Shown: positions 30,195-39,756, numbered from the stretch's first letter. The stretch is 64,000 nucleotides of DNA from Methanobacterium spitsbergense (GCF_019931065.1 NZ_JAIOUQ010000013.1:148563-212562), one strand, 5' to 3'. Notes: generated by a model not told the origin, from the sequence alone. Translations and numbers: made by a program.

Positions 30195-30620
30195 TCACAT
30201 GACATTCACGTACAAGAAAACTGAACGATATACAGTGTCAGTATTAGGTAGTTTATAGAGTTTAAATTCTAATGTTTGATTATTTCCTGTTTGTGTAGGT
30301 TGGAATGAGAAATTTATCTGTTTAGTTTCATTGTTAGAGAGTGTAATATTTTGATTGGAAAGGGTTACACCATTTAATGTTTCAACCAGATTGTAGGTTG
30401 TTGTGGACTGTTCATGATTCACCAGTCCAACAGTTATGTTTCCAATTTCATTCACACTTAGATTGGTTGGATAGTTTCCGGCCTTATCTCCTGCTCCTAA
30501 AATATACAGTTCAGTAAATTTTTCACCGGGACTTGGATTTACAATTATATAAACAGTTGCTATGACAGCCGCAACAAGTAAAATTACTAAAATTGATGAT
30601 ACAGTTTTATCTAACTTCAT
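30195..30620 (-). CDS. DUF1616-like anchored surface protein
   Basis: This protein of about 141 residues has one N-terminal membrane helix (SSILVILLVAAVIATVYIIV) and a beta-rich external domain that resembles DUF1616. Visible segments are PGEKFTELYILGAGDKAGNY, NEIGNITVGLVNHE and NNETKQINFSFQP. Several Asn-x-Ser/Thr sequons are present, possible N-glycosylation sites. ATG 30620 follows GGTG; a GTG at 30629 could add three residues. It is divergent from the DUF2206 gene at 30812 and probably linked to the surface-glycan pathway. Confidence 0.7.
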   Translation of the reverse strand: MKLDKTVSSILVILLVAAVIATVYIIVNPSPGEKFTELYILGAGDKAGNYPTNLSVNEIGNITVGLVNHEQSTTTYNLVETLNGVTLSNQNITLSNNETKQINFSFQPTQTGNNQTLEFKLYKLPNTDTVYRSVFLYVNVM

Positions 30621-30782
30621 TCTAAGCACCGTAAATATATGTTGGTAAAAATATGTTTTAAGTAAATATTATTATTTTAATTGTAAAATTTGATTGCAAA
30701 TTTCCATTATATTTCGTTTTCCAATGTCACATATAAAAATATTGTGAAATAAATTCTCCTATTAGATTATACTTTAGTTAGC

Positions 30783-30797
30783 AGATATATTTATAAG
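30783..30797 (+). promoter_or_regulatory. TATA box of DUF2206 gene, possible leaderless start
   Basis: TATATTTATA (about 30786-30795) lies some 20 bases before ATG 30812. That spacing would put the transcript start at or next to the start codon, and no Shine-Dalgarno site is present, so the mRNA may be leaderless. Confidence 0.4.
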
Positions 30798-30811
30798 ATT
30801 AATTAATTATT

Positions 30812-33280
30812 ATGTGTTATCAGTTAGGTTCTTTTTTTATTAAGATTTACCCTACAAATTCCAAAAACAAAAAATTGATTAAAACGATTAAAATGTTACT
30901 CAACAATCCCCTTCAAATGAATGACTGGAAATTCAGCCAATTCATTAAATTGATATTGGTAGTACAATTTTTACAGTTAATTTTTGTTGGTTTAAATCTT
31001 AAAGGAATCAATATCCCTGTTATCGCACAATTGATAGGTTTTATTTATCTCACATTCCTTCCAGGATATTTGATCCTTCGTATATTGAAAATTCATGAAA
31101 TTGGTAATGTTAAATCGTTACTCTACTCTGTTGGATTGAGTATTGCAAGTGTGATGTTTATTGGATTTATAATAAATATGGCTCTACCACTCATTGGAAT
31201 TTACAATCCATTATCCATCATCCCGTTAACAGTTTCAATCACATTATATGTGATTGTTCTATCCATTATAAGTTATATATGTGATAAAGACTTTAGTGCC
31301 CCTAATAAAATTGAAACCAGTGATTTTTTCACTCTTTCATTCCTATTTCTTACACTTATCCCCTTTGTTGCTATTTTTGGGTCATATTCCATTACTAACT
31401 ATCATACCAATATAATTTCAATGTTCCTATTGGTTTTAATTGCTTTAACATTTATTTTGGTTGTTTTTGATAAAATACCCAAAAAATGGTATACTTTTAC
31501 TGTTTGGATTGTATCAATTTCACTTTTATTTGTAAGTTCATTAATATCGCCCTATGTATGGGGTTGGGATATACAGAACGAGTATTATCTTGCAAATCTT
31601 GTTATGAACTTTTCATACTGGAATTCTACCTTGCCAGATGCTTACAATTCAATGTTAAGTATTGTGATGTTGGCTCCAACCTACTCACTTTTAACCAACC
31701 TGAGACTGGATTATATTTTAAAAATTGTGTATCCCTTCCTGTTTTCTTTGGTACCTCTGGGTCTTTATAAAATATTTAAAACACAGACTAACAACTATAA
31801 AATAGCATTTATTGCTGTTTTTTTATTTATTTCCTTTAACACATTTTATATAGAATTACTTGCACTTACAAGGGAAATGACAGCTGAATTATTCCTTGTT
31901 CTCTTGTTGCTTCTTCTTCTAAACAGAAAATTAAAAACAAATCTAATGGTATTAATGGCAATTTTCAGCATGGGACTGGTTGTATCACATTATTCAACCA
32001 CATATTTCTTTATAATAGCACTTATCGGTGTTTCTATATTATTGGCCATATTCAACCTGTCTAAATTCAATTTATCAAGGAATAATATCAACTTCAGTGG
32101 AAATAAGACTCTTTTATTTGTTTTACCCTCAATCACAGCTTTTATGATTCTGTTTGCATATTTATGGTACTCAAGTTTTTCCCAGGGATTGGCTGTAAAA
32201 GCAATTATTGATGTTTTAACTTATATTAAACAGGATTTCTTTGATATAATCAAGATATCTCTTCAAAATGCAGGAATTGTACCCACCACAGCCATATATG
32301 CATTGGTAATATTTTTAATTATTCTTCTTATTGCTGCTGTGATCTACATTCTTAAAATCATATTACAAAGAATGGTTAAAACAAATGACCATGAATGGAT
32401 AACCAATTTCCTCGATTTAGTAAGGTCTAAACTTAACTACAAAGTTATTGCAGTTGTGGGTGTGGTTGTTTTAGTTGCTTTGACCTTTGTTACGGGACCT
32501 CCTAAAACATGGATTGTAACTGTTTTGAGATATTTGAATTTTACAGTTGTATTTTTCACATTCCTGGGTCTTGTAATTGTATTTCTCAATATGCATAGGA
32601 ACAAATTCCAATACACCTACTTAGCATTTTCAGTTGTAGGAGCTGCAATGTTAATAGCAGGCTTTACAATTCCTTCATTTGAGGGTGCATTTAATATTAC
32701 AAGGATATATGAAATAGCATTCATAATACTATCTCCATTTTGTGTTATTGGTGGTACTAAGATTTTAGGATCAATATATCATGTAATTAAACATGGAAAC
32801 ATAGATGGTGAAACACCTCTAAAGATATTTTCTATTTTTATTTTGGTATTTATGCTTTTTAACACTGGTTTTGTAAGTGAACTAGCTGGAGAATCAATTC
32901 CAATGTTTTTAACTGGAGTAAGTGTCCAATCATCAGATTACTACCCTTTATTTGATTATCAAGAGGCCGACAGTGCACAATGGTTAACAGATAATAAGGT
33001 GAGTAACAGTATATATGCAGATGTCTATGGTAAATTCATTTTTTACAGGTTCACACCTAATATTAATGAAATTTCATCCAACAATGGTGTATCAGAATTT
33101 ACAACATATAATTCAACCAACACCTACATGTACCTAAGAACCTTGAATGTTAACAGTGGTTATCTTGTTGGATTCACCAGCAGAACGGATCGAAACAGGG
33201 TTTATAAAGATTTGAGCAGTATAGCTAATTCAAAAAATAAAATTTTCGATGATGGTGGTTCTAGAGTATATTATAAATAA
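30812..33280 (+). CDS. DUF2206 large membrane protein (possible GT-C)
   Basis: This 822-residue protein has about 16 to 18 predicted membrane helices and an outside C-terminal domain (about 705-822). It is a diverged relative of the gene at 16726: PGYLILRILKIHEI, LRLDYILKIVYPFLFSLVPL, a charged LTREMTAELF and SHYSTTYF line up with it. A glycosyltransferase C-type role using lipid-linked sugars is plausible, but not proven by any motif I see. The N-terminus is uncertain: ATG 30812 fits a leaderless transcript, while Met at 30893 would align better with the paralogue. Confidence 0.72.
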   Translation: MCYQLGSFFIKIYPTNSKNKKLIKTIKMLLNNPLQMNDWKFSQFIKLILVVQFLQLIFVGLNLKGINIPVIAQLIGFIYLTFLPGYLILRILKIHEIGNVKSLLYSVGLSIASVMFIGFIINMALPLIGIYNPLSIIPLTVSITLYVIVLSIISYICDKDFSAPNKIETSDFFTLSFLFLTLIPFVAIFGSYSITNYHTNIISMFLLVLIALTFILVVFDKIPKKWYTFTVWIVSISLLFVSSLISPYVWGWDIQNEYYLANLVMNFSYWNSTLPDAYNSMLSIVMLAPTYSLLTNLRLDYILKIVYPFLFSLVPLGLYKIFKTQTNNYKIAFIAVFLFISFNTFYIELLALTREMTAELFLVLLLLLLLNRKLKTNLMVLMAIFSMGLVVSHYSTTYFFIIALIGVSILLAIFNLSKFNLSRNNINFSGNKTLLFVLPSITAFMILFAYLWYSSFSQGLAVKAIIDVLTYIKQDFFDIIKISLQNAGIVPTTAIYALVIFLIILLIAAVIYILKIILQRMVKTNDHEWITNFLDLVRSKLNYKVIAVVGVVVLVALTFVTGPPKTWIVTVLRYLNFTVVFFTFLGLVIVFLNMHRNKFQYTYLAFSVVGAAMLIAGFTIPSFEGAFNITRIYEIAFIILSPFCVIGGTKILGSIYHVIKHGNIDGETPLKIFSIFILVFMLFNTGFVSELAGESIPMFLTGVSVQSSDYYPLFDYQEADSAQWLTDNKVSNSIYADVYGKFIFYRFTPNINEISSNNGVSEFTTYNSTNTYMYLRTLNVNSGYLVGFTSRTDRNRVYKDLSSIANSKNKIFDDGGSRVYYK

Positions 33281-33414
33281 TGATTGAATATTTTAGAGAT
33301 TATTTTAAATTAAATCTGAATCTGGTGAAATTTTTGTTAATATCTCTTTAATAAATTCTATTTGTATAATAATACCATATAACTCCATAAAAGAAACAAA
33401 TAATTTGAAATTAT

Positions 33415-34260
33415 CTACTCCAATTCAGTGTTGTTTAAAATATTTGTTAAAGCCAGTATTACAACGAATATCATTGTAAAGACAGTTATTAAAGCCATAT
33501 TCAGAGTGATATCATTGTATTGGTAAAAAATTGACAGTATTGTACCCAAAGCTGTTATACCATACACAATAGCGGCTTCACTCCAAAAAGGTTTGTTATT
33601 AATTTTATATTCTTTTTCAGGTTTTATTATATCATATTTAGATATATATACTGAAAATATCTGGAAGAAAACAAATACAACCATGAGCCATCCGAAAAAG
33701 TTTGATATTGGAACACCGAAATAAGCTCCGGGAGTCTGCCAGATCCAAAGACCCTGTAATGTTGAGGATATAGGATCAATTGTTAAATCCCACATTACCA
33801 TTATGAAGGATGCTATAAATGGAACTATAAATATCTGTTTGCCTTCTAGTTTTTTGCTGTATTGACCAGTTAATACATGTGCCAGCATCCATGATAAGTA
33901 ACCCATTGAAAAATATCCAAATATGATAATAAGCGGAACTGTTAACATTCCTAAAGTGGGCGAATAATGATAAAAACCAAAAGGAAAACCTGTAAGTATG
34001 CTCAAGTTTTCAAAAAAGAAACTTACTAATAGAGTGATAATAAAAAAGATTGCAATATTCTTTTGGTTGTATCTTTCAATTCCATTGAAAACAGCTATAA
34101 TAAAAAGAAGAGCTGTCACAATAAAAGTGTCTATTGCAAGCAGATTTGGATTTTTATAAGTGAAGATCAAAAGAACATTAAAAATGAAAAATACAATGAT
34201 CAATAACCATCTAATCTTGTTAAATTTTTTCTTATCATTTTGATTAATCTCATTTTTCAT
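33415..34260 (-). CDS. Carotenoid-hydratase-like (CruF/DUF422) membrane protein
   Basis: This 281-residue protein has about 7 membrane helices and fits the DUF422/CruF family, which includes bisanhydrobacterioruberin hydratase of haloarchaea. Seen are FFENLSILTGFPFGFYHY, a Trp-Asp pair in VMWDLTIDPISS and GVPISNFFGWLMVVF. These family acids and aromatic residues are in the expected order. GGAG lies before ATG 34260. No other carotenoid genes occur in the window, so the substrate here may be another isoprenoid. It is convergent with the DUF2206 gene. Confidence 0.75.
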   Translation of the reverse strand: MKNEINQNDKKKFNKIRWLLIIVFFIFNVLLIFTYKNPNLLAIDTFIVTALLFIIAVFNGIERYNQKNIAIFFIITLLVSFFFENLSILTGFPFGFYHYSPTLGMLTVPLIIIFGYFSMGYLSWMLAHVLTGQYSKKLEGKQIFIVPFIASFIMVMWDLTIDPISSTLQGLWIWQTPGAYFGVPISNFFGWLMVVFVFFQIFSVYISKYDIIKPEKEYKINNKPFWSEAAIVYGITALGTILSIFYQYNDITLNMALITVFTMIFVVILALTNILNNTELE

Positions 34261-34752
34261 TTACTCAACTCCATAAATGAAATTTTGTACAAATAAACTT
34301 GATAATAAATTTTTAGGAATTATTAAACTTAAATTTTACTATATTTTTATTAACAATTATATTCTTGTTATAACCTTTTTAAATAGCATTTATCGATTTA
34401 ATATCGAGTAGATTTATAAAATAGTTTAAATATCAATTTTTTTTGTTGATAATCATTTTTTAATAGAATTTTTTCATAATTGTGAATTAACCAGATGATT
34501 TGTAAAAGAATGAGTACGTCTAATTTGAGTGTGTATTGTTTTAAATCGTGTTATTTAGTAAAAATAATAACGGAGTAGGTTTATCCATAATATAATATAT
34601 CAATAAGCTCTTTGTAAGTCTTAAATTAATAAAATAGCCGTATGACTGTCTTTTTTGGAAAATTAAACCAAAGCATTTATTAGTGATCCCAATTAATCCA
34701 TTTGTAGGTTTGATAAGATCAAATAAATAATTTTGTTTGATTTTTTCAAACA
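34261..34752. other. Gene-free upstream region of peptidase gene
   Basis: About 490 AT-rich bases between the CruF-like gene and the pseudomurein-binding protein. They must contain two divergent promoters. I find no ORF with a ribosome-binding site and no clear RNA or repeat. Confidence 0.35.
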
Positions 34753-34765
34753 GGGAGGCGGTATA

Positions 34766-35812
34766 ATTACTAGAAAATTGTTATTGTCAGTGCTAATATT
34801 TTTTAGTCTAGCACTGGTTTTGAATGTTAGTGCAAGTAGTGCTGCATCGGTAAATCAAACAAATATGAGTACTAATGTAATATCATCAGATAATCTAAGT
34901 GATAACATTAGTTCATCTAATTACTCAGCCGATAAAGCTAAATCTACTTTGAATACTAGTGTCAAAATTGCAACAACAAATGCAACAAAAGAACTAAAGA
35001 TTAACAGCACAATGGCAGCAGGAGCACCAGTAGTTGTCAATGGTTTAACACTGGCGCAGTTAAAGGATGGAGTTTCCAGAGTTCAAACATTCTTTAATAA
35101 GAATAAAAGACTACCGAAATATGTAAGTTTTGGAACCAGACAAATTTCCATCACAACTTTCCAGAAAAACATTGCAACCCAAGGTCTAAAAATAAATACA
35201 GTAATTGTGAATGGTTTAACAGTTGCTCAGATGAAAGAAGGAATTTCCAGAGTTCAAGCATTCTACAATAAATATGGTAGATTGCCTAGTACCGTAAGTT
35301 ACGGAACCAGAAAAATTTCAATCGCAACTTTCCAGAAGAACATTGCAACCCAGGGACTAAAAATAAATACTGTAATTGTAAAACCTAAACCAGTTATTGA
35401 TACTAGTTCAGTAGCTGCACTTGCAAAATCGCTTACAGCTGGTTCAACATCCACTTATAGTAGTGCTGTGGCTTTATTTAATTGGGTTAGAAACAATATT
35501 AGTTATTCCTTTTATTACAACACCAAATATGGTGCATCAGGAACATTGAAAAACAGGACAGGAAACTGTTGTGATTACTCAAATCTTCTGGTTGCACTTG
35601 CACGTAATGCAGGAATAACAGCAAGATATGTACATGGAACATGCCAGTTCTCAAGTGGAACATGGTACGGTCATGTATGGACTCAACTATATGTAAATGG
35701 CAAATGGTATAATGCTGATGCAATAAGTACCCGAAACTCATTTGGAGTTATTAACAACTGGAACACTGCAACATACAAATTACATAATTATTACACTTCA
35801 CTGCCATTTTAA
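34766..35812 (+). CDS. Secreted pseudomurein-binding transglutaminase-like peptidase
   Basis: This protein of about 348 residues resembles pseudomurein endoisopeptidases (Pei), which cut the peptide links of the methanogen wall. A signal peptide (KLLLSVLIFFSLALVLNVSA) leads into a Ser/Asn/Thr-rich linker. Two pseudomurein-binding repeats of about 58 residues follow (roughly 89-146 and 149-206; NGLTLAQLKDGVSRVQTF and NGLTVAQMKEGISRVQAF). The C-terminal transglutaminase fold has GNC268CDYS, H303 in YGHVW and D318 in NADAIS as its triad. The strong GGGAGG (34753-34758) points to an ATT at 34766; a TTG at 34733 has no ribosome-binding site. It may remodel the host wall or be a phage-derived lysin. 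Confidence 0.85.
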   Translation: MTRKLLLSVLIFFSLALVLNVSASSAASVNQTNMSTNVISSDNLSDNISSSNYSADKAKSTLNTSVKIATTNATKELKINSTMAAGAPVVVNGLTLAQLKDGVSRVQTFFNKNKRLPKYVSFGTRQISITTFQKNIATQGLKINTVIVNGLTVAQMKEGISRVQAFYNKYGRLPSTVSYGTRKISIATFQKNIATQGLKINTVIVKPKPVIDTSSVAALAKSLTAGSTSTYSSAVALFNWVRNNISYSFYYNTKYGASGTLKNRTGNCCDYSNLLVALARNAGITARYVHGTCQFSSGTWYGHVWTQLYVNGKWYNADAISTRNSFGVINNWNTATYKLHNYYTSLPF

Positions 35813-35824
35813 ATCCCTTTACTA

Positions 35825-35834
35825 TTTTTTTTTT
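35825..35834 (+). terminator. Oligo-T terminator
   Basis: A run of ten T just after the stop of the peptidase gene. It ends this transcript ahead of the eha promoter region. Confidence 0.5.
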
Positions 35835-36056
35835 ATTTTGTAAATATTCAAATTCATATAAAAAAAATATCATCATAATCTAATAAATATAAGATTCATT
35901 TTAAGATTATCCGAGTGATATTGAAATGAGTTTTAAAATTAATGAACATTTTAAACATTTTATTGTATTGAGAATAAAAATTATAAATATATTATGAATA
36001 TACGTACAGTTATCTTTGTATTTTAGTGGATATTATAAAATATTTCTTAAAAAAGT

Positions 36057-36150
36057 TTTTATACATGTATAAAAGATTAATAATTTGAATAGGGAGTAAC
36101 AATCATACACATTCTTTAATTAATAAGTTGAAATAGAAAACATTTATAAA
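36057..36150 (+). promoter_or_regulatory. eha operon promoter region with 18-bp palindrome
   Basis: A perfect 18-bp palindrome, TTTTATACATGTATAAAA (36057-36074), lies about 100 bases before ehaA, and each arm reads as a TATA-like box. A second TATA-like TTTATAAA (36143-36150) is near the gene. The first could serve as operator, as promoter with a leader of about 75 bases, or both. Confidence 0.4.
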
Positions 36151-36172
36151 TCATGTAGGATGATGTTTTATC

Positions 36173-36475
36173 ATGATTATTCATGCTAATGTATTGATCA
36201 CCATAGCGAGTTATATACTGGCAGTTGTGTCTGCCATAATTGTGGGACTGATACTGAGAATTCCAATTCTCCCAAAAAGACCTATGAGGCATTCATGGAC
36301 TATCAGTCTAATATTCCCAACATCCATAATTGCACTTGGATTAACAGCCATTCTATTCAAACTTGGATATGAAGGTCTTCTAGTTGCAGTTGTGATGGGT
36401 GTAGTCTCCGCAATCTTTGCTAAATACTTCTTAGAAAGACTCTTACCCAAACCTCAAATGGAGGAATCAAATTGA
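36173..36475 (+). CDS. ehaA: Energy-converting hydrogenase A, subunit EhaA
   Basis: This first gene of the eha operon encodes a 100-residue membrane subunit with three helices: [39 protein letters not shown] and [16 protein letters not shown] basic loop (PKRPMRHS) lies after helix 1. The Eha complex moves ions across the membrane to drive reduction of ferredoxin by H2, which refills the methanogenesis cycle. Identity rests on gene order and size matching the eha operon of Methanothermobacter. AGGATG precedes ATG 36173, and ehaB overlaps its end by four bases. Confidence 0.85.
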   Translation: MIIHANVLITIASYILAVVSAIIVGLILRIPILPKRPMRHSWTISLIFPTSIIALGLTAILFKLGYEGLLVAVVMGVVSAIFAKYFLERLLPKPQMEESN

Positions 36476-36975
36476 ACGAGATCATTGCCATTATAATAGC
36501 TGCAGTACTATCATGGTTAAATTTTGTTTTAATAGACACATGGATGGGACTTCCAGAAAAACCAGGTGTTAAAGGTGCAGATGTTATTGGAAGATCTGTT
36601 TTAAAACGGGGTGGAAACCTTGCAGGAGGATTTTTCCAGGGAAACATTGTATGTTCTCCAGATGCATCAGCAGGAACATTACTTGCATCAGCTGCTTGTT
36701 ACACTATAGGAACTCCTGAAGGTGGTTTAATAGCAGCTTTACTTGTCTATATTGGAAATAGACTCTGCGCAGACCCAGGTTATGCTGGCACCACAGGGGC
36801 ATTAACAATTACTGCAATAATATTTGCAACATCCTACATAGGAATAGGACCTGCAGATTTCATAGTTGGAATGGTATTGGCAATAGTTACAATACAGGGA
36901 CTCCACCATCCACTGGCATCAAAATTACTCGGAAAGATAGCCAAAAAAATGGGAAGGCATACAACTTTAACCTGA
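36472..36975 (+). CDS. ehaB: Energy-converting hydrogenase A, subunit EhaB
   Basis: This 167-residue membrane subunit has about four helices ([54 protein letters not shown]). A conserved-looking central part ([20 protein letters not shown]) is rich in small residues. The TTG at 36472 overlaps the ehaA stop and follows GGAGG by seven bases, so translation is coupled. Position and size fit EhaB; the role within the membrane arm is not known in detail. Confidence 0.85.
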   Translation: MNEIIAIIIAAVLSWLNFVLIDTWMGLPEKPGVKGADVIGRSVLKRGGNLAGGFFQGNIVCSPDASAGTLLASAACYTIGTPEGGLIAALLVYIGNRLCADPGYAGTTGALTITAIIFATSYIGIGPADFIVGMVLAIVTIQGLHHPLASKLLGKIAKKMGRHTTLT

Positions 36976-37047
36976 AGGGGATTATATCATGGTTATCAGA
37001 AATTTCGATAATAAATTTAATAATTGTAAAACAACAGGTCGATTATC

Positions 37048-37308
37048 ATGTTGACAATGCTGATCCAGATACTAGGTATAATAGTTCTTTTAATGGCTCT
37101 GAGAACACTTTTTGCACAGGATAGATCTGCAAGAATGTTATATTTAAATGCAATGAGCTTTGGAATATCAGGAATAATAGCACTTTATATTCAAACACCC
37201 TTTGGTGCTATAATTGCTATAACCTACTTTATTGCTTCGACAATTTGTTCAAATGCCATAGCGTATTCAATTGGAAGAGTTAAGAATGAAATAGTATTGG
37301 ATGAATAA
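37048..37308 (+). CDS. ehaC: Energy-converting hydrogenase A, subunit EhaC
   Basis: This 86-residue protein has three helices ([58 protein letters not shown]). It resembles small MnhF/MbhC-like antiporter subunits in size and layout, and is presumed part of the ion-translocating arm. AGGT precedes ATG 37048. About 70 bases separate it from ehaB. Confidence 0.83.
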   Translation: MLTMLIQILGIIVLLMALRTLFAQDRSARMLYLNAMSFGISGIIALYIQTPFGAIIAITYFIASTICSNAIAYSIGRVKNEIVLDE

Positions 37309-37362
37309 TATTCTGGACAAAATTTCATAAAAAAAATTAAAGGATTGTAAATGGTGTAAATA

Positions 37363-37653
37363 ATGTATCCGTTTCTAGACCTCATAAACTTGACAACAGT
37401 ATCTGCAGGAGTACTTTTAATAGGTGCTGCTGGTATAATAATGCTCAAAAAACCATTGGACAAGGTTATAATGTTCTCACTATTGCAGGGCGGTTTTATT
37501 GGGATGATAGTATCTGCAAAGTACCTGGATGTTGCAATGGTAGCAGCCATATTCGATCCAATTTCCACTGTTATAATGTTAATTGCAATAACCAAACTTG
37601 ATGAAATTAGAAAGAATAAAGAAAGATCCCAGGAGGACGGGTTCATTGCTTGA
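37363..37653 (+). CDS. ehaD: Energy-converting hydrogenase A, subunit EhaD
   Basis: This 96-residue protein has three helices and the pattern [20 protein letters not shown] ... [20 protein letters not shown]. It is reminiscent of the MbhD/MrpB-type (DUF4040-like) antiporter module, in which a similar helix pair surrounds a conserved Asp. It should sit in the ion-translocating membrane arm. ATG 37363 follows GGTG. Its end overlaps ehaE by eight bases. Confidence 0.83.
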   Translation: MYPFLDLINLTTVSAGVLLIGAAGIIMLKKPLDKVIMFSLLQGGFIGMIVSAKYLDVAMVAAIFDPISTVIMLIAITKLDEIRKNKERSQEDGFIA

Positions 37654-37906
37654 TGTTTACATATGGTTCTACACCGGCTGTGTACTTGTAATAATAGGAA
37701 GCATAGCAACTGTAATAGGACCCGGGGTTAAAGATCCTCTGGTAAGGACTTTGAACACAGAAATTGCTGCAGTTGGAGTTTCACTCATATTTTTAACCTA
37801 CAACCATACAATAGCACTTGTAACATTCATTGCAGCTACTGCCATAATAACACTAATACTTTTAAGGGCTATTGTAAGATTAGAAGAAATGGGGGCCGAA
37901 CTTTGA
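37646..37906 (+). CDS. ehaE: Energy-converting hydrogenase A, subunit EhaE
   Basis: This 86-residue membrane protein has about three helices ([56 protein letters not shown]). I chose TTG 37646 because AGGAGG (37631-37636) lies nine bases before it; an upstream ATG (37598) would place 16 charged residues inside the ehaD coding end and has no ribosome-binding site. It overlaps both ehaD and ehaF (TTGA), typical of this tightly packed operon. Confidence 0.83.
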   Translation: MLDVYIWFYTGCVLVIIGSIATVIGPGVKDPLVRTLNTEIAAVGVSLIFLTYNHTIALVTFIAATAIITLILLRAIVRLEEMGAEL

Positions 37907-38382
37907 AGAGTATAGGAAGGATATGGAATGCCCTTGCGAATCCTGACAGGATTCCAAGAATTTATGCACTGATACTTGGCATTGTACTGATAGCCGGCTT
38001 TATAATACCCCTTGCATTGAATGATAATCAACTTTATCCCAGACCAGAACCACAGAACCAGATAAATGCTCAAGATCCTCTGGCACCATACGACCGAGGA
38101 GGAGTACCCTTCCAAGAAAGGGGAATAGTAAAGGCCCAATACCCACAATTTTTACCATCAATAGGATTGATAACATCGTATTTATCTCCAATAGCAATTG
38201 GTGTTAAAAATACAACATTATACTATGGAACTTCTATTTATTCATCACCAGGTGGACTTATAGACGAAATCCTCTACTACACAAGGGGATTCGATACCGT
38301 ACTAGAATCAAGCATACTTATGATGGCATTTGTAATAGCTTCATGGGTTGCAATAAACTTCACAATGAGGAGGGAAGACTGA
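37903..38382 (+). CDS. ehaF: Energy-converting hydrogenase A, subunit EhaF
   Basis: This 159-residue protein has an N-terminal helix ([20 protein letters not shown]), a loop of about 80 residues rich in Pro and Gln outside the membrane, and a C-terminal helix in a segment ([20 protein letters not shown]) like that of MbhE/MrpB-type antiporter subunits. The start is TTG 37903, overlapping the ehaE stop by four bases, with GGGGG upstream. It is assigned by gene order. Confidence 0.83.
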   Translation: MKSIGRIWNALANPDRIPRIYALILGIVLIAGFIIPLALNDNQLYPRPEPQNQINAQDPLAPYDRGGVPFQERGIVKAQYPQFLPSIGLITSYLSPIAIGVKNTTLYYGTSIYSSPGGLIDEILYYTRGFDTVLESSILMMAFVIASWVAINFTMRRED

Positions 38383-39057
38383 ATGTTGGTATTGGTACCC
38401 TCTGTTGTTTCACCAGTAGTAGTTGCACTCTATATACCAGCTATATTTGTTGGGCTAGTTGTGGCTTTAATAGGATTATTTGGCATATCAGTTGAGAAAA
38501 ACGATCTACAAGTTCTTATCCTTACAGATATTGTTGGAATTGCAATGTTAATAATTGTTGCAGCGGTTGGAACAGACCTTGCTGAAGCATTAATACTTCC
38601 AGGGCTGGTTGTTGAACTTGCAGAGATCATGGCTATTAGTGAAATATTAATGAGCAGGGAAATACGAAAAACAGGTAAAGCTGTTGCCCTCATACCAACA
38701 CCCCTAAACTTTGACATGGAAATACTTCAAACAGCACCAGTATTCATTGCAATAATATTGGTAATATATGGAGCATTCCTCTCAGGATTTACAGGTGGAG
38801 CAGTAGCCGGAGGAGGAATACTCTTCTATGTGCTATCATTGACCGTGCGTGGAGTACCTTCAACACTTTGGGAAGGTATTGCAGGAGCATCAGGTATTGC
38901 ATGGTGTTTATGGCTTATTGGATTTTTAATACTCTTTGTCTTCCCACAATACTGGCTATTAGGATTAATGCTCGCAGCATTCGGAATATTTATTAAGGTA
39001 GCATTTAAAGCCGGTTTAATTGGTATTATGAACAGAGAAGAATTTAGAAAGGAGTAA
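38383..39057 (+). CDS. ehaG: Energy-converting hydrogenase A, subunit EhaG
   Basis: This 224-residue hydrophobic protein has about seven helices ([54 protein letters not shown]). Two acidic residues (E-x2-E in [11 protein letters not shown]) lie inside a helix and are candidates for ion handling. ATG 38383 starts right after the ehaF stop with AGGAGGGA eight bases upstream. The product is part of the membrane arm; the detailed function is not established. Confidence 0.84.
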   Translation: MLVLVPSVVSPVVVALYIPAIFVGLVVALIGLFGISVEKNDLQVLILTDIVGIAMLIIVAAVGTDLAEALILPGLVVELAEIMAISEILMSREIRKTGKAVALIPTPLNFDMEILQTAPVFIAIILVIYGAFLSGFTGGAVAGGGILFYVLSLTVRGVPSTLWEGIAGASGIAWCLWLIGFLILFVFPQYWLLGLMLAAFGIFIKVAFKAGLIGIMNREEFRKE

Positions 39058-39063
39058 ATTTAT

Positions 39064-39744
39064 ATGGATATATCAATATTAGGCTCACAAATAATTGGAA
39101 TCATACCCCTTGGAGATATTGTATTTTATATGACCTCCTTTAACCTTTTCATGTTTGCAGCAGTCTTGGCCTTCACATTCATTATAGCGATCAGTAAAAC
39201 AGAAACCCAAGTTGAAGCCGAATTTGGTACATTGGGAGATAGAGAGGTAAAAGTTGCTAAAAATGAATTCAAGATCAGAAGATTCCTTGCAATAGTATGC
39301 GGACTTGCAACTGCAGGTGCAATGATAACAGGGGATCTCTTCGATTTCACACTTTTTGTATGTTTAATTGGAATAGTTAATATTGGAATTGTAGGTGCAG
39401 TTAAACAGATAGATGTACTTGATTCCGCATTCCAATACGGACTAATAGCAATGATGGCAGCTACACCATTATTTGCAGGTGCCGCACTTATATTAGCCTC
39501 AACAGGTAGCATTAGTCTATTACAAATTAACAGTCTAGCATTCACAACCCCAATGATGCTATTGGGTTCAATATTAATATTTATCGGTGTTGCTGGAGAA
39601 ACTGGTGTTGCACCGTTCTTTGCTACCAAAGCAGAAATGTTCAGAACACCAGGTTCACCATTTTTACTTATAATACACCTGAGCTCCCTTTTAATAATTG
39701 TAAGAGCTATAGAAATACTTCTCATAATCAACAAACCATTTTAA
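39064..39744 (+). CDS. ehaH: Energy-converting hydrogenase A, subunit EhaH
   Basis: This 226-residue membrane protein looks like a shortened NuoL/M/N or MrpD antiporter-like subunit. The segment [20 protein letters not shown] matches the region with the key acidic residue, and [20 protein letters not shown] matches the broken-helix region with Lys and Pro. It is a good candidate for ion translocation. A soluble loop of about 40 residues ([18 protein letters not shown]) lies between the first helices. AAAGGAG precedes ATG 39064. Confidence 0.85.
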   Translation: MDISILGSQIIGIIPLGDIVFYMTSFNLFMFAAVLAFTFIIAISKTETQVEAEFGTLGDREVKVAKNEFKIRRFLAIVCGLATAGAMITGDLFDFTLFVCLIGIVNIGIVGAVKQIDVLDSAFQYGLIAMMAATPLFAGAALILASTGSISLLQINSLAFTTPMMLLGSILIFIGVAGETGVAPFFATKAEMFRTPGSPFLLIIHLSSLLIIVRAIEILLIINKPF

Positions 39745-39756
39745 GGTGAAGAATAA

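Noticed and set aside
35032..35380. Near-identical ~180-base direct repeats as a mobile or CRISPR-like repeat
   Set aside because: They encode the two pseudomurein-binding repeats of one protein.
39126..39734. 202-codon ORF antisense to ehaH
   Set aside because: The plus-strand gene has clear membrane-subunit motifs, ribosome-binding site and operon position; the antisense frame is open only because of hydrophobic codon use on the other strand.
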